This document shows, one piece after another, positions 23,992 through 32,585 of a DNA stretch of 64,000 nt. Source of the stretch: DASRHY01 sp035650275. GTDB taxonomy: Bacteria > Actinomycetota > Actinomycetes > Propionibacteriales > Kribbellaceae. The stretch is from NCBI GenBank assembly GCA_035650275.1, contig DASRHY010000227.1, positions 41,907 to 105,906 on the forward strand, given 5' to 3'. The position numbers and the translations under genes were made by a program. Every line of letters begins with the position of its first letter. The first letter of the stretch is position 1. The notes under the pieces are model-generated. The model was not told the DNA's origin. It searched no databases and saw nothing but the letters and a program-made list of their open reading frames with translations.

Positions 23992-25280
23992 AGCGGTTCC
24001 CCTTCTTCGTCGTCGATCATCCCGGCGGCGAGCGTCCACCCGTCGTGGGCGTCGATCAGCAGGAACGATCCGGTGATGGCGTTGCGGGAGTACGGGTCGG
24101 CGGCCAGCGGTGCGGCGACCTTGAGCTGGACCCGGCCGATGTCGTTCAGGGTGAGCTCGTCGGCCTCGGTGACGTCGAGCGTGTCCAGGTCCAGGGCGCC
24201 GTTCAGCTTGGTGACGATCGCCTGGGCCGTCGTGGTGGTGTGCTTGATCAGCACCCGGGCGCCGACCGTCAGCGGCCGGTCGCCCAGCCAGCAGACCGTG
24301 GCACACAGCTCGCGCCGGGTGCCGGGGGAGTTGTCGGCGGCGACCAGTACGGACCCGCGGGCGACGTCGATGTCGTCAGCGAGCCGGATCGTCACGGCCT
24401 GGCCGGCGGTCGCGATGTGCTCCGCGGCGACGGTCGCGGTCGTCGCGGTGACGGCGCCGCGGTCGATGCCGGCGATCTCGGTTCTACCGCCCGACGGCAG
24501 CACGATCACCTTGTCGCCGACCTTGACGTTGCCCGAGGCAACGGTACCGGCGTAGCCGCGGTAGTCGCGGTACTCGTCGTCGGTTTGCGGCCGGATCACA
24601 TACTGCACCGGGAACCGGAACGGCTCCTGCGAGATGTCCTCCCGGCCGGACGCGTTCTCCAGGTACTCGAGCAGCAACGGGCCGTTGTACCACAGCGTCC
24701 GCTCGGACCGCTCGACCACGTTGTCGCCGACCAGCGCCGAGACCGGGATGGCCTGGATGTCGGCGATGCCGAGCTGGTCGCCGAGCTCGCCGACGTCCTT
24801 GACGATGTCCTTGAAGACCGTCTCGTCGTAGTCGACCAGGTCGATCTTGTTCACCGCCAGTAGCACGTGCGGGACCCGCAGCAGGCCGGCCACCGCGAGG
24901 TGCCGGCGGGTCTGCTCGAGCACGCCGTTGCGGGCGTCGACCAGGATGATCACCACGTCCGCGGTGGACGCGCCCGTGACGGTGTTCCGGGTGTACTGCA
25001 CGTGCCCCGGGCAGTCGGCGAGCACGAACGAGCGCCGGTCGGTGGCGAAGTACCGGTACGCCACGTCGATCGTGATGCCCTGCTCCCGTTCGGCGCGCAG
25101 GCCGTCGGTGAGCAGCGCGAAGTCGAAGTCACCGGCCCCGCGGGTGGAGCTCACGTGCTCGACGTGCGCGATCTGGTCGGCCAGGATCGCCTTGCAGTCA
25201 TGGAGCAGCCGGCCCACCAGGGTGGACTTGCCGTCGTCGACGGATCCGGCGGTGGCGAGCCGCAGCAAGCTGTGCGTCAT
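23988..25280 (-). CDS. cysN: Sulfate adenylyltransferase GTPase subunit (430 aa)
   Basis: An EF-Tu-like GTPase: P-loop GSVDDGKST (about 12-20), switch regions REQGITIDVAYRYF, DCPGH (about 89-93) and NKIDLVD (about 144), then two beta-barrel domains. With CysD it couples GTP hydrolysis to making APS from ATP and sulfate. It is the short CysN form, without a fused APS kinase domain, which fits a pathway that uses APS directly. Its ATG overlaps the cysD stop by one base. Confidence 0.95.
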   Translation of the reverse strand: MTHSLLRLATAGSVDDGKSTLVGRLLHDCKAILADQIAHVEHVSSTRGAGDFDFALLTDGLRAEREQGITIDVAYRYFATDRRSFVLADCPGHVQYTRNTVTGASTADVVIILVDARNGVLEQTRRHLAVAGLLRVPHVLLAVNKIDLVDYDETVFKDIVKDVGELGDQLGIADIQAIPVSALVGDNVVERSERTLWYNGPLLLEYLENASGREDISQEPFRFPVQYVIRPQTDDEYRDYRGYAGTVASGNVKVGDKVIVLPSGGRTEIAGIDRGAVTATTATVAAEHIATAGQAVTIRLADDIDVARGSVLVAADNSPGTRRELCATVCWLGDRPLTVGARVLIKHTTTTAQAIVTKLNGALDLDTLDVTEADELTLNDIGRVQLKVAAPLAADPYSRNAITGSFLLIDAHDGWTLAAGMIDDEEGEPL

Positions 25281-26194
25281 CAGAAGTAGCCCTCTCGCTT
25301 GCGGTCTTCCATCGCGGCTTCGCTGACCCGGTCGTCGGCGCGGGTCGCTCCGCGCTCGGTCAGCTCGCTAGCCGCCACTTCGACGATCACGTCCGCCGGG
25401 GTGGCCGCGTCGCTGCGCACCGCGCCGGTGCAGGACATGTCGCCGACCGTGCGGTAGCGCACCTGCTCGCTGAAGATCAGCTCGCCGTCGCGCGGCTGCG
25501 AGTAGGGGCCGACGGCAAGCAACATCCCGTCCCGCTCGAACACGTCCCGCGTGTGTGCGTAGTAGATGCTGGGCAGGTCGATGCCCTCGCGCTCGATGTA
25601 GTTCCAGACGTCCAGCTCGGTCCAGTTCGACAGCGGGAAGACCCGGACGTGCTCGCCCGGACGGTGCCGGCCGTTGTACAGCGACCACAGCTCTGGCCGC
25701 TGGTTGCGCGGGTCCCACTGGCCGAACTCGTCCCGCAGGCTGAAGATCCGCTCCTTCGCCCGAGACCGCTCCTCGTCCCGGCGGCCGCCGCCGAAGACCG
25801 CGTCGAACCGGTGCGCGTTGATCGCGTCCAGCAGCGGCACGGTCTGCAGCGGGTTCCGGGTGCCGTCCGCGCGCTCGCGCAGCCGCCCGTCGGCGAGGTA
25901 CTCCTCGACGCTGGCCACGACCAGCCTGAGGCTCAGGTCGGCGACCACCCGGTCGCGGTAGGCCAGCACCTCGTCGAAGTTGTGCCCGGTGTCGACGTGC
26001 AGCAGCGTGAACGGCGGCCGTCCCGGCGCGAAGGCCTTCCGCGCCAGGTGCAGCATCACGATCGAGTCCTTGCCGCCGGAGAACAACAGCACCGGCCGCT
26101 CGAACTCCGCCGCGACCTCGCGGAACACGAACAGCGACTCGCTCTCCAGCGCGTCCAGCTCAGTGATTTCGGGTACTCGCGTCGACTGAGTCAT
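25280..26194 (-). CDS. cysD: Sulfate adenylyltransferase catalytic subunit (304 aa)
   Basis: The PP-loop FSGGKDSIVMLHLA (about 40-53) binds ATP. VDTGHNFDEVLAYRD and GGRRDEERSRAKERIFSLRD are the conserved substrate regions of CysD. It forms APS together with CysN. ATG 26194 overlaps the cysH stop (ATGA), and its own TGA overlaps cysN. Length is normal. Confidence 0.95.
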   Translation of the reverse strand: MTQSTRVPEITELDALESESLFVFREVAAEFERPVLLFSGGKDSIVMLHLARKAFAPGRPPFTLLHVDTGHNFDEVLAYRDRVVADLSLRLVVASVEEYLADGRLRERADGTRNPLQTVPLLDAINAHRFDAVFGGGRRDEERSRAKERIFSLRDEFGQWDPRNQRPELWSLYNGRHRPGEHVRVFPLSNWTELDVWNYIEREGIDLPSIYYAHTRDVFERDGMLLAVGPYSQPRDGELIFSEQVRYRTVGDMSCTGAVRSDAATPADVIVEVAASELTERGATRADDRVSEAAMEDRKREGYF

Positions 26195-26874
26195 ACGTGC
26201 AGCCCGCATTCGGTCTTGGCGCGGCCGGCCCAGCGGCCGCTGCGTGGGTCCTCACCGGGTGCCACCCGGCGGGTGCACGGCTCGCAGCCGATCGACGGGT
26301 AGCCGTCGTACACCAGCGGGTTCACCAGCACGCCGTTGTCCGCGATGAACGTGTCCAGGTCGTCCTGCGTCCACGGCGCGATCGGGTTCAGCTTCACCAT
26401 GTTGCGCTTCGCGTCGTACTCGACCACGGGCGTGTTCGAGCGGGTCGGCGACTCCTCGCGTCGTACGCCGGTGACCCAGGCGGTGTAGCCGGACAGCGCT
26501 TTGTTGAGTGGGGCAACCTTCCGCAGTGCGCAGCACTTGTCCGGGTCGCGGGCGAACAGATCCTTCCCGTACGTCGCGTCCTGCTCGGCCACGGTCTGCT
26601 CCGGCGTGACGTTGACCAGGTTGATGTCCAGCGTCGCCCCGACCGCGTCCCGGGTGCCGATCGTCTCGACGAAGTGGTAGCCGGTGTCCAGGAACACCAC
26701 GTCCACACCCGGTGCGGCCTGTGCCGCCAGGTGCGGCAGCGCACCGTCGGCCATCGACGCCGTCACCACCAGCTCGTCGCCGAAGGTCTCCCGCGCCCAC
26801 TGCAGGATCTCGTACGCCGAGGCGTCCGCGAGGTTCTCGTTCGCCTGCTCGGCGAGTGTCTTCAGATCGGCCAT
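26191..26874 (-). CDS. cysH: Adenylyl-sulfate (APS) reductase (227 aa)
   Basis: The PAPS/APS reductase fold is clear, with FLDTGYHFVET and the C-terminal redox motif ECGLH. The cysteine pairs CC (in DPDKCCALRK) and CxxC (in GCEPCTR) are the four ligands of a [4Fe-4S] cluster, which marks the APS-specific rather than the PAPS-specific enzyme. It reduces APS to sulfite, so no APS kinase is needed, and none is present. ATG 26874 overlaps the previous stop (TGATG). Confidence 0.95.
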   Translation of the reverse strand: MADLKTLAEQANENLADASAYEILQWARETFGDELVVTASMADGALPHLAAQAAPGVDVVFLDTGYHFVETIGTRDAVGATLDINLVNVTPEQTVAEQDATYGKDLFARDPDKCCALRKVAPLNKALSGYTAWVTGVRREESPTRSNTPVVEYDAKRNMVKLNPIAPWTQDDLDTFIADNGVLVNPLVYDGYPSIGCEPCTRRVAPGEDPRSGRWAGRAKTECGLHV

Positions 26875-27032
26875 CAGATCTTCACCCGCAGCCCGACGAA
26901 GCTGAGCTTGAACACCCGGGTGCACGACCGGCACTCCCAGACCCCATGAGCGGCGCCATCGGGACTTTCGGACGGACGCAGGTCCTCGTCACCGCAGTAC
27001 GGGCAGTAGTTCGGTGCCGCACGCTCACTCAT
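26874..27032 (-). CDS. Small zinc-ribbon protein of the sulfur operon (52 aa)
   Basis: MSERAAPNYCPYCGDEDLRP has CxxC, and WECRSCTRVFKLSF supplies a second CxxC, so one metal ion is probably bound. Such 50-60-residue proteins recur between sulfite reductase and cysH in actinomycetes. Their function is not known to me. It overlaps both neighbours by 1-4 bases, so it is certainly translated with the operon. A role in electron transfer or metal delivery to the Fe-S enzymes is inference. Confidence 0.8.
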   Translation of the reverse strand: MSERAAPNYCPYCGDEDLRPSESPDGAAHGVWECRSCTRVFKLSFVGLRVKI

Positions 27033-28711
27033 TTGAGTAGCTCCTCGTCGGCGCGGACGGCCCACCGGGCGAAGCGCTCGCCCTCGGTTCGGTCCGCGAG
27101 GTAGTTGCGGGTGACCCGCTCGACGTAGTCGACGAGCCCGGCTGCGGTGACCTTGTGGCCGCGCAGCTTGCGGCCGAAGCCGGCGTCCAGGCCCAGGCCA
27201 CCACCGAGGTGCACCTGGAACCCCTCCACCTGGTTGCCCTCGGCATCCATCACCAGCTGGCCCTTGAGGCCGATGTCCGCGACCTGGATCCGGGCGCACG
27301 AGTTCGGGCAGCCGTTCAGGTTGACCGTGATCGGCACGTCCAGCTCAGGGATCCGGCGCTCCAGCTCGGCGATCAGGCCGGCCGCGGACGCCTTGGTCTC
27401 GACGATCGCCAGCTTGCAGAACTCGATCCCGGTGCAGGCCATCACGTTGCGGCGCCATGGCGACGGCTTCGCCTGGAAGCCCAGCTCGCCCAGCGCGGTG
27501 ACCAGCGAGTCGACCTGGGCCGGTTCGACGTCCAGCACCAGCAGCTTCTGCTGGGCTGTGGTCCGGATCCGGTCCGAGCCGTGCGCCGCGACGACGTCGG
27601 CGACCTTGGCCAGCGACGACCCCGAGACCCTGCCGACCACCGGCGCCACGCCGACGTACAGCTTGCCGTCCTTCTGCTCGTGTACGCCGATGTGGTCGCC
27701 CTGGACCGCGGGCACTGCGGGCGCCGGTCCGTCGATCAGCTTCCGCTTCAGGTACTTCGTCTCCAGCACCTCGCGGAACTTCTCCACGCCCCAGTCGGCG
27801 ACCAGGAACTTCAGCCGTGCCCGGGTGCGCAGCCGCCGGTAGCCGTAGTCACGGAAGATGCTCGTCACGCCCCACCAGGCCTCGTGCACCTCCTCGAGCG
27901 GCACCCAGACACCGAGCCGCTGGGCCAGCATCGGGTTCGTCGACAGCCCGCCGCCGACCCACAGGTCGAAGCCCGGGCCGTGCTGAGGGTGCACCACACC
28001 GACGAACGCGATGTCGTTCACCTCCGGCACCACGTCGTGCGACGGGTGGCCGGTGAGCGCGGTCTTGAACTTCCGCGGCAGGTTGGAGAACTCCTGGGTG
28101 CCGATGTACTTCTCGACGATGTCGTCGATCGCCGGCGTCGGATCGATGATCTCGTCGGCGGCGATACCGGCCACCGGGCTGGAGATCACCACCCGCGGGA
28201 CGTCGCCGCAGGCCTCGGTGGTGTACAGGCCGACGGACTCCAGCCGCTGCCAGATCGCCGGCACGTCCTCGATCCGGATCCAGTGCAGCTGGATGTTCTG
28301 CCGGTCGGTGATGTCGGCGGTGTCGCGCGCGAACGTCGTGCTGACGTCCGCGATCGCGCGCAGCTGCTCGGTGGTGAGCTGGCCGCCCTCGATCCGGACC
28401 CGGAGCATGAAGTATCGATCGTCCAGCTCCTCCGGCTCCAGCGTCGCGGTCTTACCGCCGTCGATCCCGGGTTTGCGCTGGGTGTACAGGCCCCACCAGC
28501 GGAACCGGCCGCGCAGGTCGGCCGGGTCGATCGAGTCGAAGCCGCGGTGGGCATAGATGTTCTCGATCCGGGCCCGCACGTTCAGGCCGTCGTCGTTCTT
28601 CTTGTTCTCCTCGTTCTTGTTGAGCGGCTCGCGGTAGCCGAGCGCCCATTGCCCCTCACCCCTTTTAGGGCGTGTCGAGGCTCTGCGGGCAGGAGCGGTG
28701 ACGCCGGTCAT
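27029..28711 (-). CDS. sir: Ferredoxin-type assimilatory sulfite reductase (560 aa)
   Basis: Two ferredoxin-like repeats and two siroheme domains are present. The cluster ligands are CTGIEFCK and NGCPNSCAR (C-x5-C ... C-x3-C, about residues 430-480), which carry the siroheme and [4Fe-4S] centre. Upstream, QNIQLHWIRIEDVP is the family repeat. It reduces sulfite to sulfide with ferredoxin electrons. Nitrite reductase is closely related, but the cysH-cysD-cysN context argues for sulfite. ATG 28711 follows GAGGAC, and the bases just before it (28712-28719) can pair with 28757-28764, so initiation may be RNA-gated. Confidence 0.9.
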   Translation of the reverse strand: MTGVTAPARRASTRPKRGEGQWALGYREPLNKNEENKKNDDGLNVRARIENIYAHRGFDSIDPADLRGRFRWWGLYTQRKPGIDGGKTATLEPEELDDRYFMLRVRIEGGQLTTEQLRAIADVSTTFARDTADITDRQNIQLHWIRIEDVPAIWQRLESVGLYTTEACGDVPRVVISSPVAGIAADEIIDPTPAIDDIVEKYIGTQEFSNLPRKFKTALTGHPSHDVVPEVNDIAFVGVVHPQHGPGFDLWVGGGLSTNPMLAQRLGVWVPLEEVHEAWWGVTSIFRDYGYRRLRTRARLKFLVADWGVEKFREVLETKYLKRKLIDGPAPAVPAVQGDHIGVHEQKDGKLYVGVAPVVGRVSGSSLAKVADVVAAHGSDRIRTTAQQKLLVLDVEPAQVDSLVTALGELGFQAKPSPWRRNVMACTGIEFCKLAIVETKASAAGLIAELERRIPELDVPITVNLNGCPNSCARIQVADIGLKGQLVMDAEGNQVEGFQVHLGGGLGLDAGFGRKLRGHKVTAAGLVDYVERVTRNYLADRTEGERFARWAVRADEELLK

Positions 28712-28828
28712 CCGGGACTGTCCTCGTCATGTCAGACGGGTGCGATATCGCAGCGGAGTCCCGGAGCTTCATCGGTCCGGGGCCTTCGGCGCGCCGCACC
28801 CAGCGATGAGCTGTGTGATCAGGGCCCC
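28712..28828 (-). promoter_or_regulatory. Inverted repeats that could sequester the sulfite reductase start
   Basis: CCGGGACT (28712-28719) and AGTCCCGG (28757-28764) are a perfect inverted pair. On the transcript one arm lies between the ribosome-binding site and the ATG of the reductase. The loop contains a GCGATATCGC palindrome (28742-28751). A competing pair, GGGGCC (28779-28784) with GGCCCC (28823-28828), sits further upstream, just after the leader ORF stop. This arrangement suits attenuation controlled by ribosome position on the leader. Confidence 0.5.
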
Positions 28829-28852
28829 GTCGAGGGCCGTGGCGGTAGCGCG

Positions 28853-28945
28853 TCAGATCGCCGAAGGACAACAGATGGCGCTGCGCATACGACCGAGGTC
28901 GACATGAATCCGACCTACGAGATACGTCGTGTGGACAGCGAACAT
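28853..28945 (-). CDS. Candidate Cys-Cys leader peptide of the sulfur operon (30 aa)
   Basis: The frame ends HVDLGRMRSAICCPSAI and a stop, 141 nt before the sulfite reductase. Two tandem cysteine codons lie six codons from the end, and the HVDLGR-M-SAIC core resembles short actinobacterial proteins annotated as putative leader peptides (from memory). Ribosome stalling at Cys codons when cysteine is short could then open the downstream structure. ATG 28945 gives 30 residues. An internal ATG gives 11 (MRSAICCPSAI). A possible promoter, TTGACG with TATCAG 17 bp on, lies at 28975-28947 and would favour the shorter form. Confidence 0.6.
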   Translation of the reverse strand: MFAVHTTYLVGRIHVDLGRMRSAICCPSAI

Positions 28946-29136
28946 GCTGATAAGCGTGCGGCCTTGCGCCGTCAAGAATCAAACGAGGATCTCATATGGC
29001 GAGACGCAATCTCGTCATGCGGAAGATCTGGTGGCCCGGACTGCCTCGAGGGAGCTGGAGATGGGCGAGGAGATCGCCGAGCACTATCTTCGGCAGGAGG
29101 TGTAACGACCGGCCTGGTGCCGGACATGCTGCAGGT
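28946..29136. other. Gap between sulfur operon and sigma-factor gene
   Basis: This stretch has lower G+C than its neighbours. On the plus strand a 53-codon frame (28944-29105) ends ELEMGEEIAEHYLRQEV. It could be a small gene or a gene remnant, but nothing confirms translation. The promoter of the sigma-factor gene must also lie here. Confidence 0.3.
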
Positions 29137-29733
29137 ATGACAGGCACCGAGAGCCCGTCGTTGCTCGTGGTCGCGGACACCGGCATGGACACGCCGGAGG
29201 AGCGGTTCAGGGTGCTGTTCGCGGCGCACTTCCGGGAGCTGCTCGGGTACGCCCTGCGCCGGGTGCTCGCGGCGGAGGATGCCGCCGACGTGGTCGCCGA
29301 GACGATGCTGGTGGCGTGGCGCCGGATCGGTGAGGTGCCGGACGACTCGACCGCCAGGCTCTGGCTGTACGGCGTGGCGCGCCGGGTGCTCGCCAACCAC
29401 CGCAGGGGCGAGGCCCGGCGGGAACGTCTCGGCGACCGGCTGCGGCAGCACCTGGTCGCGGCCACGCCGGACGTGGCCGAGTCTGTCGCGTCGACCACGG
29501 CGATCCGTGCGGCGCTGGCCCGGCTCGGTGACGACGATCGGGAGCTGCTCGGGCTCACCCTCTGGGAGGGGTTGTCGCCACAGGAGGTGGCGGCCGTGCT
29601 CGGTCTGGCGTCCGGCACGGTCCGGGCCCGGCTGCACCGGGCGCGGGCCAGGCTGCGGGCAGAGCTCGGTGACGACTTCGAGCAGGCCGGACATGTACGG
29701 GACGTCAAGCCCGTTCAGGAGGAGGAGCGATGA
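29137..29733 (+). CDS. ECF-type RNA polymerase sigma factor (198 aa)
   Basis: Region 2 is FRVLFAAHFRELLGYALRRVLAAEDAADVVAETMLVAWRR (about 22-62, in pieces) with the typical D-x-V-x-E-T-M-x-x-A-W helix. Region 4 is ELLGLTLWEGLSPQEVAAVLGLASGTVRARLHRARARLR (about 140-180). A variable linker joins them. The start ATG 29137 fits family length. A longer frame to 28996 crosses low-quality sequence. Its stop overlaps the next gene (ATGA), so sigma factor and membrane partner are coupled. Confidence 0.85.
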   Translation: MTGTESPSLLVVADTGMDTPEERFRVLFAAHFRELLGYALRRVLAAEDAADVVAETMLVAWRRIGEVPDDSTARLWLYGVARRVLANHRRGEARRERLGDRLRQHLVAATPDVAESVASTTAIRAALARLGDDDRELLGLTLWEGLSPQEVAAVLGLASGTVRARLHRARARLRAELGDDFEQAGHVRDVKPVQEEER

Positions 29734-30815
29734 ACGACCGAGAGCTCGACCGCCTGATCGCCCGGGCCAACCCGTACGGCGACCAGACGGTGGCAGACCT
29801 GCCGACCGGCGGCGCCGAAGCCGACCTGTTGGAGGAGATCGTGAGCACTGCCACGCCAAAACTGATCCCTGTTGACGACCCCGGACGCCCACCGCGCCGT
29901 CGGATCCGGCGTCGCCTGGTTCTGGTCGCCGTGGCCGCCGCAACCGCCCTGATCGTACTCGGCGGCGTGTTCCTGCCCAGCGGGGGCGGTGGCCCCTCCG
30001 CGCCGCCGCCCGCCTATGCGGCCGAGCTGGTCGCCGTGGCTGAGGCCAACCAGCGGCTGATCATCGACGCGCCCGGCTGGAAGATCGACTATGTCGGTGA
30101 GTTCGGCGCAACCCAGGGCGAGATGCGGTTCCGCAACGGCAGCAGCACCGTCTCGATGATGTGGGGCCCGGCCGGGCAGTACCGCAGCTATCTCCAGGAC
30201 CGGGCGCGGGAGAGCAGACCCACTGAGGTCGATGTGCTCGGCCGGACCGGTTCGATGGTCCACTACTCGGGTTCGGACTTCGCCACGATGCTGCCGCCTG
30301 CGGGACCGACCTTCCTGGAGATCCGCGCCGATCTTGGCTCCGAGAAGGCCTATCGGGACATGCTCGGGAAGCTGCGAGCGGTGGACGTGAACACCTGGCT
30401 GGCCGCGTTGCCCGCGTCGGTGATCACGCCGGACAAGAAGGCAGCCGTGATCACCGAGATGCTCGCCGACATCCCGGTGCCGAAGGGTTTCGACACCAAG
30501 AAGCTGAACACCGGCACCACGACGGAGCGCTACCACGTCGGCGCCAGGGTCGCCGGGACCGTGGCGTGCGCTTGGATCGACCGGTGGGCCGCCGCCAGGA
30601 AGGCCGGGAATGACGAGGGTGTCCGCGAGGCGGTCGACGCGCTCAAGTCGTCGAGATCGTGGAAGGTCCTGCGGGAGATGCAGGCCCAGGGCGCCTTCCC
30701 GGAGGTCCTCTGGGAGACCGTCGACGTCGTAGTGACCGGCAAGGTCAAGCTCGGCAAGAGCTCGAACCCCAAGGAGCCGACCGTGGAGTCGCTCAAGGGG
30801 GGCATCTGCTACTAG
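29730..30815 (+). CDS. Membrane-anchored partner of the ECF sigma factor (361 aa)
   Basis: A cytoplasmic N-terminus (1-55) precedes an Arg-rich stretch and one membrane helix (LVLVAVAAATALIVLGGVFL, about 60-80). The exported part (about 90-361) has no motif I recognise. The layout, the position behind the sigma gene and the 4-bp overlap suggest an anti-sigma factor or sensor, although the usual zinc anti-sigma motif (HxxxCxxC) is absent. Actinobacterial ECF sigma operons of this CU044_5270-like type are common. Confidence 0.65.
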   Translation: MNDRELDRLIARANPYGDQTVADLPTGGAEADLLEEIVSTATPKLIPVDDPGRPPRRRIRRRLVLVAVAAATALIVLGGVFLPSGGGGPSAPPPAYAAELVAVAEANQRLIIDAPGWKIDYVGEFGATQGEMRFRNGSSTVSMMWGPAGQYRSYLQDRARESRPTEVDVLGRTGSMVHYSGSDFATMLPPAGPTFLEIRADLGSEKAYRDMLGKLRAVDVNTWLAALPASVITPDKKAAVITEMLADIPVPKGFDTKKLNTGTTTERYHVGARVAGTVACAWIDRWAAARKAGNDEGVREAVDALKSSRSWKVLREMQAQGAFPEVLWETVDVVVTGKVKLGKSSNPKEPTVESLKGGICY

Positions 30816-30828
30816 CTGTTGCTCGTGT

Positions 30829-30863
30829 CGGCCCGGCTGGTCCATCGAGGACCAGCCGGGCCG
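30829..30863. terminator. Bidirectional terminator
   Basis: CGGCCCGGCTGGTCC and its exact complement form a 15-bp stem with a five-base ATCGA loop, between the converging sigma-operon and glyA ends. There is no T-tract, which is usual for actinobacteria. Confidence 0.8.
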
Positions 30864-30892
30864 ACGGCGACGTACACGGTGTGCTGGGAGCG

Positions 30893-32341
30893 TCAGGCGA
30901 GGTCGAGGCCGGGGTAGAGCGGGTTCGCGTTGAGCAGCTCGGCGGCGGCGGACCTGGTCTTGTCCGCGACGCCGTCGGCGAGCACGTACTTCGCCTTGCC
31001 GGGCTTGCCGTCCTTGGTCTGCGCCGGGGTGGTCGAGGACAGTACGTCGACGATCAGCTCGGCCACCCGGTCGAAGTCGTCGGCGGCGAAGCCGCGCGAG
31101 GTGAGCGCCGGGGTGCCGATCCGGACGCCGGAGGTGTACCAGGCGCCGTTCGGGTCCCGCGGCACGCTGTTGCGGTTCGTCACGATGCCGGACTCGAGCA
31201 GCGCGGACTCGGCCTGCCTGCCGGTGATCCCGTACGAGGACACGTCGATCAGCGCCAGGTGGTTCTCGGTGCCGTCGGTGACCAGCTTGGCGCCGCGCTT
31301 CATCAGGCCGTCGGCCAGTGCGACCGCGTTGTCGGCGACGTTGCGCGCATAGGTCTGGAACGACGGCTGCTTGGCCTCGGCGAACGCGACGGCCTTCGCT
31401 GCCATCACGTGACCGAGCGGCCCGCCGAGCACCATCGGGCAACCCCGGTCGACCGCATCGGCGTACTCCGGCTGGCTCAGCACCGCGCCGCCTCGCGGGC
31501 CGCGCAGCGACTTGTGCGTCGTGGTGGTGGTGATGTGCGCGTACGGGACCGGGTCGTAGTCGCCGGTGAAGACCTTGCCCGCGACCAGGCCGGCGAAGTG
31601 CGCCATGTCGACCAGGAACGTGGCGCCGACCTCGTCGGCGATCTCGCGCATCTTCGCGAAGTTCACCTTCCGCGGGTACGCCGAGTAGCCCGCCATCAGG
31701 ATCAGCGGCCTGAACTCGCGTGCCAGCCGCGCCACCTCGTCGTAGTCCAGCAGCCCGGTGTCCGGGTCGGTCCCGTACGACGTCTGGTGGAACATCTTGC
31801 CGGAGATGTTCGGCCGGAACCCGTGTGTCAGGTGGCCGCCCGCGTCCAGCGACATGCCGATCATCCGCTGCTCGCCGAACGCCTTGCGCAGTGCGGCCCA
31901 GTCGTCCTCGGTGAGGTCGTTCACGTGCCGCGCGGCGGCCCTCTCCAGCGCCGGCGACTCGATCCGTTGCGCCAGTACCGCCCAGAACGCGACCAGGTTC
32001 GCGTCGATCCCGGAGTGTGGCTGCACGTAGGCGTGCGGCGCCCCGAACAGGTCCTTGGCGTGGTCGGCGGCCAGCTGCTCGACGGTGTCGATGTTCTGGC
32101 ATCCGGCGTAGAACCGGTGCCCGATGGTGCCCTCGGCGTACTTGTCGGACATCCACTGACCCATGGTCAGCAGTACCGCGGGGGACGCGTAGTTCTCGCT
32201 CGCGATCAGCTTCAGCGACGCGCGTTGGTCCGCCAGCTCGCTGCGGATCGCGTCCGCGACGTTCGGCTCGACGGCTCCGATCACCTGCAGTGCGCTCTGG
32301 TACGCCGTGGTCGCGGCGGCTGCGTCGAAGGACTCGGTCAT
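30893..32341 (-). CDS. glyA: Serine hydroxymethyltransferase (482 aa)
   Basis: TTTTTHKSLRGPRGG carries the PLP-binding lysine (about residue 275), and YAEGTIGHRFYAGC and HSGIDANLVAFWAVL are conserved SHMT segments. It converts serine and tetrahydrofolate to glycine and methylene-THF. At 482 residues it is about 60 longer than E. coli GlyA, as in one of the two actinobacterial SHMT types. ATG 32341 follows AGGAGAG. A ZTP riboswitch lies in the leader, tying expression to folate/purine status. Confidence 0.95.
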   Translation of the reverse strand: MTESFDAAAATTAYQSALQVIGAVEPNVADAIRSELADQRASLKLIASENYASPAVLLTMGQWMSDKYAEGTIGHRFYAGCQNIDTVEQLAADHAKDLFGAPHAYVQPHSGIDANLVAFWAVLAQRIESPALERAAARHVNDLTEDDWAALRKAFGEQRMIGMSLDAGGHLTHGFRPNISGKMFHQTSYGTDPDTGLLDYDEVARLAREFRPLILMAGYSAYPRKVNFAKMREIADEVGATFLVDMAHFAGLVAGKVFTGDYDPVPYAHITTTTTHKSLRGPRGGAVLSQPEYADAVDRGCPMVLGGPLGHVMAAKAVAFAEAKQPSFQTYARNVADNAVALADGLMKRGAKLVTDGTENHLALIDVSSYGITGRQAESALLESGIVTNRNSVPRDPNGAWYTSGVRIGTPALTSRGFAADDFDRVAELIVDVLSSTTPAQTKDGKPGKAKYVLADGVADKTRSAAAELLNANPLYPGLDLA

Positions 32342-32364
32342 CTCACGCTCTCCTGCCAGTCGGG

Positions 32365-32455
32365 TTGTCGGCGGGCACCCAGGCGCACGGTGTCCCGCGG
32401 CGTTCTCGCTCCCCGGTGGTGCTCCACCTCGTCCAGCGCCAGTCGCGACGATGCC
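32365..32455 (-). promoter_or_regulatory. ZTP (pfl) riboswitch upstream of glyA
   Basis: On the minus strand the conserved blocks occur in order: CGCGACTGGCG (32437-32447), ACCACCGGGGAGCGA (about 32406-32420) and CGCCTGGG-type sequence (about 32377-32384). These match the pfl-motif consensus from memory (GUGACUGGCG ... ACCGGGGAGCGA ... CCGCCUGGGCA). The aptamer senses ZMP/ZTP, which builds up when 10-formyl-THF is short, and typically turns on one-carbon genes such as glyA. The ribosome-binding site lies about 15 nt downstream, so translational control is likely. Confidence 0.85.
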
Positions 32456-32585
32456 GAGCCTAGCGGCTGCCGGCTCCCGCCGGACGGCGGCTCGAGGTGA
32501 TCCGCAGGGTTGCCGCCGCTCGACAGGGAGTGACCTTGTCGGTTGAATTAGTGCAACGACTTCAAGGGGGAGGTCGAGGCGAGCG

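Noticed and set aside
26874..27299. A 141-aa protein covering the small zinc-ribbon gene
   Set aside because: Residues upstream of the MSERAAPNYC start are an out-of-frame reading of the sulfite reductase 3' end.
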